The notes under the pieces were generated by a model. That model saw nothing but the letters and a program-made list of their open reading frames with translations. It had not been told where the DNA came from and did no database searches. This document shows positions 37,901-50,900 of a stretch of DNA of 64,000 nt, one piece after another (position 1 is the stretch's first letter; every line of letters starts with the position of its first letter). A program made the translations under genes and the position numbers. Origin of the DNA: Triatoma infestans (Eukaryota > Arthropoda > Insecta > Hemiptera > Reduviidae); the NCBI GenBank assembly GCA_011037195.1, contig JAAEAF010000646.1:18027-82026 (forward strand), read 5' to 3'.

Positions 37901-40900
37901 TAGAATATGTCATCGGATAGCGGCGAAAAAGACCTGGACCTCCTCTGAAAATCGATAAGTACTCAAAAAAAAGATATACGTGTAAATATCAAAGATACAA
38001 GTATAATTACTGTACCTATTGTTACCAACATTTCTAATTAATTATCTAAGGATAGTGATGCTAAACATACCCAAAATGAGATAATCATGGATGTGGAATA
38101 AGGTTCTATAACTGAGGCAGATGGTGGTAAAGTCAAAATTGGAGGGAAAAGATAAGGTGACGAAATAGACAAAAGTTACAGTAAAGTTCGAGTATCGTAC
38201 AGCCCTATTTCAAACACTAATATGACTGAAACATAAAGCAATTTCAAACAAAATTATCTAGAAATTACGAGCGATAACAGATACAAACTGACCGACAAAA
38301 GCTCATATTACGTTAACATTGAGGGTGGGGAAGGTAATATCGGTAAAGTACACAGAATGTCATTTGGAAAATGGGTATTTAACTCAACATATGCATATAA
38401 AAATGAAATAATAAATACTCATTTAGTAACTACCGGGAAAAAACGAATCAAAATTGAAACTAAATCCGCAAGCTGGTAATCAAAACTGGTGTAATTATAG
38501 GGGGTAGACCGGGACTTAGACGAAGAAGAAATTCTCTCAGCTATACAGTCAAATGTAGAAGTCAAACATATAAAAAAAATAACTAAATGAGTACAATTGG
38601 AAGACGTTAGACATGTATCTAAGAAATAACCTACGTGTATAATTACATTTCAGTAATCAGTCCCAAACATTACTTGAATATGTATCAATATATATGGTGC
38701 CAGATGTCATGTAGAATCTTATATACCGCCCGTAAGACAGTGCCGCAAATGTCTACGATTTCGGCATTCGGACGACCAATATCTGAAATAAGGCTCGCTG
38801 TGAAATCTGTTTTGGTGAACATACTAGCCAGGATTGTAACGCTAAAATCTCTAAAGTCATTTGTAGTGGGGAACTCACTGTAGTGGGGAACATAAATCGA
38901 CTAGTAAAGAATGCCCTGTTAGAGAAAAATATTATCAGAATATAAAAAATAACATAGTAGCTAGGCCAAATGCGGAAGTTTTAAAAAACAAATCTGAGTT
39001 ACTGAATGATATTGGTTCATTTCCGGAATTAGAATCAACTAATTATAATGTTCCAGTGCTACGCAAACCAAGAAGTAGTCATCTTAAAAATAAAATTAAA
39101 CAAGTACAACAGATTAAAAATAATAAACAGGTAAAAGAATCAGTAAGTATTGAAGAAAGTAAAAATGTAAGTCCAAAGATAACTGTTGCTAACATTACTA
39201 ACCGCACTGAGAAAGATATTATTGTTAATGAAAATAATAACCAAGAAGCTAGTATTTCTAAAAAATAGTAATATTATTGTTTATAATCAACCATATATTA
39301 ACAAGGCTGAGTTTTTATCTAATACAAAATATTGACAGACAAATTAATTATTTATTACAATTAATTCATAAAATTAAAAATGAATAATAAATAATAATCA
39401 AGCATTATAATGTAGGTCTGTTATTAGAAAATATCTTATATGAATGCCAACAATCTATACTATCGGAAATAAATATGAAAAATAATGATGCACTTTTAAA
39501 TATTGGACAAAGAATATTGAAATGGTGGCATAAGCTATTAGTCATGCCTTCGGATTCTCTTCCAAGAGTATGCTTTTTAAGGTTAATGGAATTAATGGAA
39601 ACCCAAAAACTCCCTTTCAATTGGGCAGTTAAGCTGCACCACATGCTAATTGAGATTGGTGCTCAAGATATATGGCAACTGCAAGATCCAGAAATCCTGA
39701 ATAGTAATTTGAAAAGCCTACAAGAGAAGTATAATAATAACTGTAAGGGTATCGATATAAATAAAGCACTAATTTCTTCTTATAATATCCATTTTAGAAA
39801 TGTATTACCTTCACTCTCCATTCAGCAGTCTTATCTTAATTTAAATATAAATTTTGTAAAGTTAAAAATTTTAGCACAAATACGCTTAGCATCCAAAAAG
39901 TTCCCAGTGTTATATTTAAATGGCAAAAAATACAAATTCGAGCCCGATAAAGAGTGCACATTATGTAAATTGAAAGAACCAGATAGTTTGGAACACTTTT
40001 TTCTAAATTGTTCATTGTTTAGCTCTATCCGCCAAAAATGGCTAAGTAAATATATTAGCTGTTGCTCTGACCCTTTTCACCAGTTAACAGATCTTAATTC
40101 GACTGAAAAAGTTAAATATATATTTTATTATACTAAACAAGCCCTCATCTTGAGAGATAAATAAATTAATTGTTGCCACACATTCATTTACTTATTATAT
40201 TAATTGTTGGGATTACACGGCTAATTTTAGTTATTTTTTTTTTTTTTTAAATTATCTCAATAAGTGTTGTCCTCTTGGTTTAGTTTATTCTAATTTTTAT
40301 GTCTATTTGGATATTATTCATTTACAATTATATTATATTACATTATATTTATTTACATATTATATATATATATAAAGATATCAGTTTAATTCTGTAACTG
40401 TACTATTTAAAAGATTTCTTTCTTTTCCTCTTTTGTTTTGTTTTTTTTTGTTTTGTTTTGATTAAAGTTATGTATTTCCATGTAAAATGTAAATGATTAA
40501 TTTTTTGTGAATCTTAATTAAGTATTTTATAATTTTGTAACGAATTTTTCATTTTATCTTTTATTGTATTTTTTGTAATTTTGTAGCAACTCCATGCTAT
40601 AAGAAAGTGTATTCTTTTAAAGCATAATAAATAAAAAATAAAAAAAAAAAATATTGGACAAAGTAAAGCAGAGGACGAAGCTGATGATGCGTCCTCAGTA
40701 TCAAGCACTTTCTGATGAACTGTGTAATAATTATATTATTTACCATTAAGAAGTTAATAAGTGTTATCAATTATAACTTCAAAAACATCGCTTTTAGGGA
40801 ACTATTTTCACTTTTCAACCAGTTTATGCTATTTAATATCATTTTACCTAATTATAATAATAGAAACACCTAATAATAAAAATAATAATAATAATACCTA

Positions 40901-41923
40901 ATAATTTAATGTGAATTTAAATGATAAAAATTGTACAACTAAATATAAGATCGTTTTAATAAATAAAAACTATCTAGAATGTTTCTTGAAAATAAATAAA
41001 ATAGATTTTGCGGAGCTTTCTGAAAAATAGAATAATACAAATTTCCGGCTACAATATAGTCAGAAGTAATAGGAGCGATGGTTATGGCGGAACGTGCGTA
41101 TTAATAAAAAACCAAAGTAACTATTCTATTATTAACATATTACCAAAATTTAATAATCATACAACACAAACTTATGGAGGTAATTTTAAAATTTTAAACT
41201 CAGAAATAAGTCTCTTGTCAGTCTACAGTACTCCCAAACATAAAATTAAGGCCGATTTTGGGATCTCATTGATCAGATCTGTAAAACACCCTGTTTTTAT
41301 TTGCGGCGATTTTAATGCCTCCATCAAAGTTATGAATGTTCATATGATGATCTGGAGAATAATAATTTGTTGGACGCTATCCATACAGAGAATTTATGCA
41401 TTTTGAATGTCGGAACTCCAACCCTCATTCCTAGACCCATCATACGCCCGGCGGCACTGGATCTCTCTATATGTTCTCTCTCCCTCGTTCCTAGGTGTGA
41501 ATGGAACGTACTGAAGGAACCATTTGGTTCTAACCATACGGGCTTAACCATAATAATTGATAAAAACAATCCGACATATTTCAACTTGTCCTGTAATAGA
41601 AAATGGAACTTAAAAAAGCTAATTGGGAGGAATATACACGACAAACTGACCGATTAATCACTAACATAGAACTTACAGCAGATCCTAAAGATAACTACAT
41701 GAAATTGGTTAATGTTATTAATAAAGCAGCCGAAAACTCCATCCCACAAATAATAAAATACCAACCGGGGACAGAATAGGCCTGCTCCTGTCCAGGATGT
41801 CGTAAGAGGCGACTAAAGGACTACTCAGGGACGGCTGGCTTACAGCTGTATGGGTTTAGCAGACCCACGGAACCCTAGCTCAATACCACGCCATACCAAC
41901 ACAGAAACACAAATGTACTTTGC

Positions 41924-41972
<49 letters not shown>

Positions 41973-44900
41973 ACAAATATATACCCATAAATCCCGATGT
42001 TAGGTACCGAGTCGGGAGGTTTGTGGGCGAGAGTATCAGCCCACTGAATCGGCCCCACTGAGAACCAGGCCGAACTCAGTGTGTAAGCAGGCCCTCCCTC
42101 CAGTAAGGGCGCTCTGCTGGAGGGTGATGATTAGATCGTCCCAGCTCGTGGGAATGAAATGTCAGAACCATCACTCAAACCAACGAATAGTTTATTAGAT
42201 AAGTCGACCAATAGCGCGGAAACGGATTTAACCAATGTTTTAAACGAAACTGCAATAACATTGCAACCCTATAACCCCACTTCCCCGCCGAGGAAGAAAG
42301 CCAGGGGAGGCAACTCAGAGAAGAAAATTGATAAGGAACCAACCATGTTCCTAAATCTAGAAGAAGACAACTGGGCACGTTACTATCTCATAAAAAGGAA
42401 AGAAGGTAGCTTCAACAATATGTGCTCATTTAAGCTACACAAATTAATATAAAGCATTTTGGGAAAAGCAAAGAGTATTAAAAAGCAGGGAGACGGCTCC
42501 ATATGTATTGAAGCCGAAACTCGTGCCCAGGCCAAAGTCTTATCTGAATTAACTAGGCTGGGAGAATCGGAGGTGAATGTGGCCCCTCACCAAAGACTCA
42601 ATAGCTCCCAAGGAGTCATCACTTGTAGAGACTTCCTTAATAGTTCCTTAGATGATATTAAGGAAGGCCTTGAACAAGAAGGTGTTATTGATGTGCGCAG
42701 AATTAAGAGGCGTCAAGGTGAGGAATTAGTTGATACCGCCTCCCTAGTACTTACTTTTAACAGACCAAAGCCGCCCATCGTGATCGACGCGGCTTTCTAC
42801 AAACTGAAGGTACGACCTTATATACCGTCCCCGCTGCGTTGCTACAAATGTCAACAGTTTGGACATACCTCCCAGAGATGCAAAGCAACGGAGCCAGTGT
42901 GTGTTTGTGGTAAATCAGCACATGAAGGAGAATGTAGGCCTCCCATAATTTGCGTTAATTGTAGAGGAGAGCATAATGCTAGGTCATCTAAATGTCCAAT
43001 TTTGGCTAAGGAGAGGGAAATCCAAAAAATTAAGACCCTCCAGCAACTAACGTATCAGGAAGCCAAGTCCATAGTTGAATCAAAATTTTATGCCATGCCG
43101 GAAATCTCTTTTGCTGATAAGGTGAGAAAAGCAGCAGCGATAAATCAAAATCCAATAACTGGCCCATTCCCGGCCCTAAAGAGAAAAATAATTGAGGTGG
43201 GCGAGATCCCACCATATAAGGTAACTACCCCTGCCGGGGAACAACTAGCCTTACGGCTAGCCACATCATCCCCATCCACTAGCGGGGTGAAAGCTAGGGT
43301 GGGACCCAACCCATCCCTAAATGAAACAAAGGTGGGATCCATCCCACCTAAAAAAGCTAATACCTCTTTGGAAGACACATGGCAGGTGATAAACCCATCT
43401 CGCTGGTCTCCAAAGAGAAAAGAAAAAGAAAGAACGGTGATGCCACAACCCATAAGCGTAAAAGTCAGCAAAATCAAGAGACCTCCAAGAGGGCCTCGGT
43501 CCTCTACCCATAATTACAATCTCCGCTCCCCACGTAATCAGTGGCAACTATTGGGAACGGATGTTGATGCCTCTGAGTCGGAAAGCGGTCAGATTTCTGA
43601 TCATCCACCAACTCAGAAAAGAAAAGGTAGACCGAAAGGTAAAACCTACCAAAGTAAAGCAGCGACTGATTAATTAAATTATATGTATTTCTTGTATTTA
43701 TATAATATTTGTAGATATATACTTTGTAATATAGATGTAAATAGAGTTATTATAAATATAGGTAAGCTTGTAAATAATATTTTGTGTAAACTAAGAAATA
43801 AAAGTAAATATTTATTACTAATTAGGCACTTGCTATTAATTAATAATTATTGTTATATAATTAATAAACACTATCCTAAAAAGTTTTTGCCAGAAGTGGT
43901 TACTCTCAATTACCAAAATGTGTGAATCCATTATCCAATGGAATATGAGAGGCTTAATAAACAACTTTGAAGGGCTGCGTCGAATTTTAGCGAGATATTC
44001 CCCTTTTGGTATTGCTATCCAGGAAACAAAGCTTCGCCCAGGGCAACTGATCCGGATCCCTGGTTACTTTGGATATACCAAAGAGGTGCAGCCGGACCCT
44101 GGTGGAAGGGCGCATGGAGGCGTGGCCATCTATATAAGAGAAAATATTTCGTGCAGACAGCTACCACTTAATACGTGTCTCCAAGCTGTGGCCGTGCGTC
44201 TCGCGACACCGTTGCAGGTCACTCTAGTGAGCATCTATCTGCCTGACATCTTTTGGCGTGGGAGCGAACTGGAGGATTTGCTCTCGCTGCTCCCCGCGCC
44301 GGTGATGTTAATGGGAGATTTTAATTCCCATAACACTTGCTGGGGTTCAGTTGCAAGTGATATGAGAGGCAGAACTCTAGAGGAAATAATTGATAATAAT
44401 AATCTAATAATCCTCAACAACGGTGATGCAACACATTTTAATGCATATTCGGGTTCTTTTAGTGCGATCGATCTGAGTATAGCATCTCCCACCATATCAG
44501 TTCGATTAGAATGGACCATATTACAGTAATTATACCAGAGCGACCACTTTCCAATACTAGTAAAAAGCTCGATCTCCAGGTCTGACTTTATCACACCTGT
44601 GAGATATGACATTAGGAGGGCAAATTGGCCTGCTTATTCAGCCAGATTGGAGTTACCAGCTATTACAGGTGATGTTACCACAGATTTGAACAATTTTACG
44701 GAAGCTTTGATTCACGCTGCCGATGGTTCGGTGCCAAAGGTTGGTGGAAATATCAAAAGACCTCCAGTCCCTTGGTGGACTCCAGAGTGTAAAGCAGCTA
44801 ATGCGGCAAAAAAGCGGGCTTTCAATAGATTCAAACGTTATCCAACAGAAGAAAATTTGAACTATTATAAGAAACTAAGAGCCAGGGAGAAGCGAATTAT

Positions 44901-47900
44901 CAAAGATGCCAAAAAGAAAACACTAGCTTCCTACGTATCAACAGTAACTACTTCAACAACTCTTAATGAGGTATGGAATAAAATTAAAACTCTCTCTGGT
45001 AATCGAAAAATTGCGTCAATGCCATCCCTCCTTCAAGATAATGTCGTCATTATCCAAAGGAGTAGCTGAATGTTTCGCTCGGCACTTTACCACAGTATCG
45101 GGATCAGAAGCATATTCGGCGGAATTTCTAAGTCGAAAAAGGGACGTGGAGTTGGAGCCACTCGACTTTGACACCACCAGCCTAGAAAGTTACAATACCC
45201 CGCTTACAATATGCGAATTAGAAAATGCCCTTAGGAAAACTAGAGATACCTCACCAGGATTGGATGGGATCCCGTATGCCATGCTAAAAAACCTAAATAA
45301 TCACAATAAGGAATATCTTCTCAGGCTTTATAACCGCATATGGGAAACCGGCCAATATCCTGAAGATTGGCGGGAAGCTATTGTAATACCGATCCCTAAA
45401 AAAGGGAAGGATCCCAGTGATCCTTCCAGTTACAGACCCATTTCATTGACTAACTGCATTAGTAAAGTCCTCGAATCAATCGATAACTACAGGTTAGTGC
45501 ATGTTTTAGAAACTAGAGGGCTTTACAGTCAATATCAAGCGGGATTCCGCAGGTATAGATCCACTTTGGATCAGGTGAGCCGCCTTGAGATATATGTCCA
45601 GAACGCCTTAATGAGAAGAGAACACGTGCTGGCCGTTTTTTTCGACCTTGAGAAGGCCTTTGATACTACTTGGCGGCATGCTATACTACGGAAGTGTCAT
45701 GAATGGGGACTGAGGGGTAACTTACCTAAATTCATACGTGGCTTTTTGGAGTCACGTAGTATCCGAATCCGTTTGGGGTCGGTATTATCTGACCCTACAG
45801 TTATGGAAAATGGTATACCCCAGGGATCAGTACTAAGTGTAACGCTGTTTATAATTGCGGTAAATTGCTTAGCAGAAGCTGTAGGAGACCCTTTACAGAT
45901 TTCTCTCTACGTAGACGACCTAGCTATATATCTATCTGGAAGCAATATAGAGGAGATTGGGGAAACCCTACAGCGGGCTATAAACCGAGTGACTGCTGAG
46001 GCCACCAGAAACGGGTTCAAATTTTCAAGAACTAAAACGGTGTGTGTTCACTTCTGTAGACTTAGACATGAGCATAGCCCACCAACTTTATATTTAGAGG
46101 GCTCGCCAATTGAATATAAGCCAAATACCCGTTTCCTAGGCCTCATACTAGATTCAAGTATGTCATGGCAGGAACATCTAGACTCAACTCAACTTAAGGC
46201 AAAGAAGACCCTAAACGTTCTGAAATTTTTGTCGAGTTATAGATGGGGAACGGAACGTGAGCTTTTAAAACGTATATTTATATCCATTACACGCTCTAAA
46301 TTAGAATACGGAGCTCCTGTGTATAGCTCAGCGCGCAAATCACGCCTGAAATCAATTGATAAAGTGTATAATGAAGGATTAAGGTTGATAACAGGCGCCT
46401 TCCGTACCAGTCCTCTTCAAAGTCTGTATGTAGAATCTGGGTTGCTGCCACCACAGCTAAGAAGAGAACAGCTGACGCTACAGTATATTGCTCGAATATG
46501 GGGAAAGCCAATGCACCCACTATTTCAAAGCATATTCGAAAGCCATAGCGATGAAGAATTCCGACAGCAAAGAACGCGGACGCGACCTCTTGGTGTCAGA
46601 GCTAAATGCCTCATGGAGGCGGAGGGGCTGGAGCTTTGTCCGGTGGAGAGGTGGAAGTTTAATACCTCTCCTCCCTGGCTACTGGCTCCGGCTTGCGTCC
46701 GCCTTGACTTGGCACTATATAAAAAACTTGATACACCTTCCTATGTTTATCGTCAGAAACTGCTGGAGATTTTGAGTTTCTATCGTGACTATCGACCTAT
46801 CTTTACTGACGGTTCCAAGATAGACAACGGTGTAGGATGTGCCATATATACGGATGGCGTTACTCTTACATGGGCACTACCTTCTTATAGTACAGTATAC
46901 ACTGCAGAAATGTATGCAATAAGCCAGGCCCTTCAATTTACTCTTGACAAGAACTTTAATAAAGTAATTGTGTTATCGGATTCTTTAAGTACACTGACGT
47001 CCTTGCGGGATACATTCTCAGCTGACCCAATGATCATTAATATTTTTGAAATATTACATCAGCTGCACTTACGCGGGCAAACAGTGACATTTGCATGGGT
47101 GCAGGGTCACATTGGTGTCACCGGCAATGAAAAAGCAGATAAGGCGGCAAAGAGTGCAGCTTCTAATTCTGCAGACAGTGTTATCCCTGTGCGTCCCACC
47201 GATTTATACGTCCACATAAAAGAAAGAATTATCAGAAAATGGCAGCATCAGTGGGATCAAATAAACGAAAAACTAAAACAAATCAAACCAAATGTGCGAA
47301 GTGTGCAAACTGAGAATCTCCCACGACGTGAATCTGTTATGCTCACGAGACTGAGGATTGGACACACAAGAATAACCCATGGGTACCTCCTCATAGGAGT
47401 TAGAAGACCGAGGTGCACTTGGTGCAGAGAAAGATTGACGGTATCTCATATATTGGAAGGGTGTCAGGCATTGCGACACTATAGGGAACAGGCAAGCCTG
47501 CCACATGATTTACGCGCAGTGTTAGAAGAAGGGTCTTCGTATAGAACGAGGCTATTTGCTTTTTTGAAGAGAGTTGGTTATTATTATAAAATTTAGGCTA
47601 GGTTTAGGTTAGGTTTAATAAAAGAGGAGAGGAATATCGAGTACTCTCCCCTCTGTGTGAATGTGGTATAATTGTACTTATGAGTATGAATGTATTTATT
47701 AGCACGACTGTATTTATTAGCGTGAAAGTTTTTATTAGGTGAAAGGACTGAATGAATGAGTGTAAATAATGTATATATGTAAATAGAGGTAGTAGAGTAT
47801 GCTATTTCCAAGATAACTAATTTTAGGAAACTTTCGGGGAGAAGGAATATTAAATAAAAGTACTTCCCCCAGACGCAAATAGCCTTTTGAAAAGAAAAGA

Positions 47901-50900
47901 TAATGGAAATAGGAAACGAGTTGAGTCTGATATAAGATTAAGATTGAGAAACGATTTAAGATTAAGAAAATATGACAAAAAGAAATTAACAGTAAAAGCA
48001 CTACATGAAATCAGAGGGTGGTTTACCAATGAATATGATTTTATTATTACGCCCAAAATGATTTTATTATTACAAGGGATGGCACAATCAGGATATCCGC
48101 GCTCCTCCTCGTCGGCTAGTTCGATGAAGTAAGAGGGGATGCGTGGGATCACGTTCTATAGCCGACTGCTCCTCCTTACCTTGCTGGACAAGGTACTGTG
48201 TTGGATGTACGAGGCGGAGAAGAACGTGCCATCTCAGTTTGTGGAGACAAAAGATCGAGGAGAAAACAGTTTTAGGAGCGCTAATGACCTCAGCTGTCGA
48301 TGCGCTGATTAAAAATATAAAAAAATAAAAAAATAAAAAAATAAAAAATAAAAAAAATTAAAAAAAAATACCAAAGTCACATACCCGGTTATCCCCCCAA
48401 ACCCTGGTGGGACAGTGAATGCAAAAGAGCCAGAAATAAAAACATTTAGAAATGTACAAACTCTACGTAAAGACACCTACGTGGAATAATTATATTAATA
48501 GTAAACGTGCTACTGCACTCTGCCGCAGGACGTATAAAACAAAAAGGAAGGAAAAATGGGCGGAATGCTGCGACTCCTTTAAAGGCAATACCTCTTCTCA
48601 GGAAATTTGGAGTAAAGTTCGAGCTCTCCACATGGTTACCGCAAAATAACTTATACAAGTAATGAATGGGCGCTTCAATTCTTGAATTCAAGCACTCCTA
48701 TAACACTGTCTCAGAGGTGTGTAATACCTCAGGATACATCTATAGCGCATTAATTAAATGAACCTTTTAGTTTCACAGAACTTCTTCACGCCCTGAAGAC
48801 TAATAGTAACACTTCCCCGGGAATGGACAATATCCACTACCCCATGCTTTTAAATCTGTCTGCTAATACAAAAGATATTCTGTTGAAAATATTTAACACT
48901 ATTTGGATGCAATAAGTTCAAATAGAACAATCGTATGTAATAGTAGTAGTACCACTTCTTAAACCGAAGAAAGATCCAAATTTATACAACTCTTACAGAC
49001 CGATAGCTTTAACTTCCTGCCGGAGAAAAACCTTTGAAAGACTTATAGCTTTTGAAGGCTGGAATGATGGGCGGAATCCAACCATATAATACCAGAATAT
49101 CAAAACGGTTTCAGAAGACAGCATAGTACATTAGACGCCTTGTCTAATTTTGTGACAGATATACATACATCATTCATTAACAAAGAAGTTTTAATTGCTG
49201 CCAACATAGATCTAACAGATGCATTTAATAATGTAAATACCAAAATGCTTATAGACAAATTAATAAATCTTGATGCACCTACTAGCATGATTAGCAGCAT
49301 GTAAAACGTGTTGTTCGTTGCAATGACAAGATATATGGTCCACGTTATGCTTACACTGGTCTTCCACAACGGGGTGTTTTAAGCCCAATTCTATTTAGTA
49401 TTTATACTGCCAATCGGGTAGCAGTGCATATCTCAATTCGCCTATGACATCATAATATATACGCAAAATAAGATTCTGGAGGAGGCGGTGAACTCATTGG
49501 ACAGAGCCATGTTTGCTTTCAACGAATGGTGAACAAATATGGGCTTCTCCATTTCAGCTAGTAAGAGCAGTGTTGCAGTTTTTACACGGAAAAGGAAAAC
49601 TACAATACTGTCAAATCTGAAACTTGTTGAGTTAATCCACAAGTTGTTCCCGTCATGAAAACTCTGGGGATGTACAATGATAGTAAAGTTTTATGGAAGG
49701 TTCACACTGACTATATCATTAAAAAATGTGAAGAACAACTTAACATATTAAGATGCGAAAATCGGTTGAATTATGGCGCTGATGTAAAAACGGCTCTAAT
49801 GCTTTTACAGGCAGCTAATTCTATCAAGAATTGATTACGGTTTTTTCTTACGGAGATGCTGATAATACAAATCTATTAAAGATTGATAAAATTCAGTATA
49901 AATCTCTAAGAACCTGTCTGGGGGCTCTAACTTCCACTCCTACAAACGCACTCTTGACGGAGGCCAAAGAATCTCCTTTGAATTTGAGAAGAAACTTACT
50001 AGTGGGTCGTTTTATCGCAGATCGAGTCTGCATCAAACGACAGCCATTGATATTGATGGTGAGTAGAACTGCGCCTAGAATCCTTACTTAAAAATTCAGG
50101 CAGAAAAAAAATTCCATTGTTGGTGGAACAATTCTGTGCTCTGACGCAATTCACTGCATCCTTAGAGCGAGCTGAATTACTACCCGTATTTCACTTTTAT
50201 TTGGATCACGCTACAAAATGCTCGCAGTATATCCTCACTAATTTTTATAATTATGATAACCAGCTCCCCAATTCCATAAATAGTAGACAGTTCCTTGATA
50301 AATTACATTTCAAACTCCTGAATGCATATTATTTCTACAATGAAGAATCCAAAGATCCAAACGGAGTTGGTTGCTCAATATCCAATTCTAAAAATAACAC
50401 CAGCGAATGTACAAACTATCCAAATCTGCTTCAGTCTATACTGCAGAATTGTTAGCAATCAAGAAATGTTAGAGCTAGTACATAAATTAAATGAGAAAAT
50501 TACAATAGTACTTTCAGACAGTTGAAGCGTCCTCAGCAAATTAAAAACACTGGTAATAACTCTGCTTTGGCTATACTGCACACAATAAACCTAATTAATA
50601 AAATTCTGAACACCAGTAACCTGGTATATTTAATATGGGTTGAAGGACATACTGGTTTGGAGGGGAATGAGATCTATGACAGGCCATCACTTTATCTGAC
50701 ACAAATTTAAAAACATTGCTACCGTCTGATATAAAGACCTTCATAAAATCTAGATTTTCACTTAGAATGGAACAAAATATATAGGGATTCCAAAAAAAAA
50801 AAAATCAAAGGATCATTCTACACGACCTTACAACCAGATGTCCCAAAAAAGCCATGGTTCTATCAACACAATGAGAATAGAAGCTTCTATTCCACAATTT

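Larger units (their letters stand above)
41765..48364 (+). mobile_element. Full-length I-clade LINE (element 2), nested in ORF2 of element 3
   Basis: The left flank ends AAAATACCAA (41755-41764) and the same ten bases follow the A-rich tail at 48365-48374. The host frame continues across the joint (IIKYQ then SHIPGYPP) when one copy is removed, which fixes the borders. Contents: leader with a CA microsatellite, ORF1, ORF2 and a 3' UTR of about 770 bp. Length 6.6 kb, as in complete I-type elements. It has few lesions (one stop in ORF1; one stop and one frameshift in ORF2), so it is fairly recent. Confidence 0.92.
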
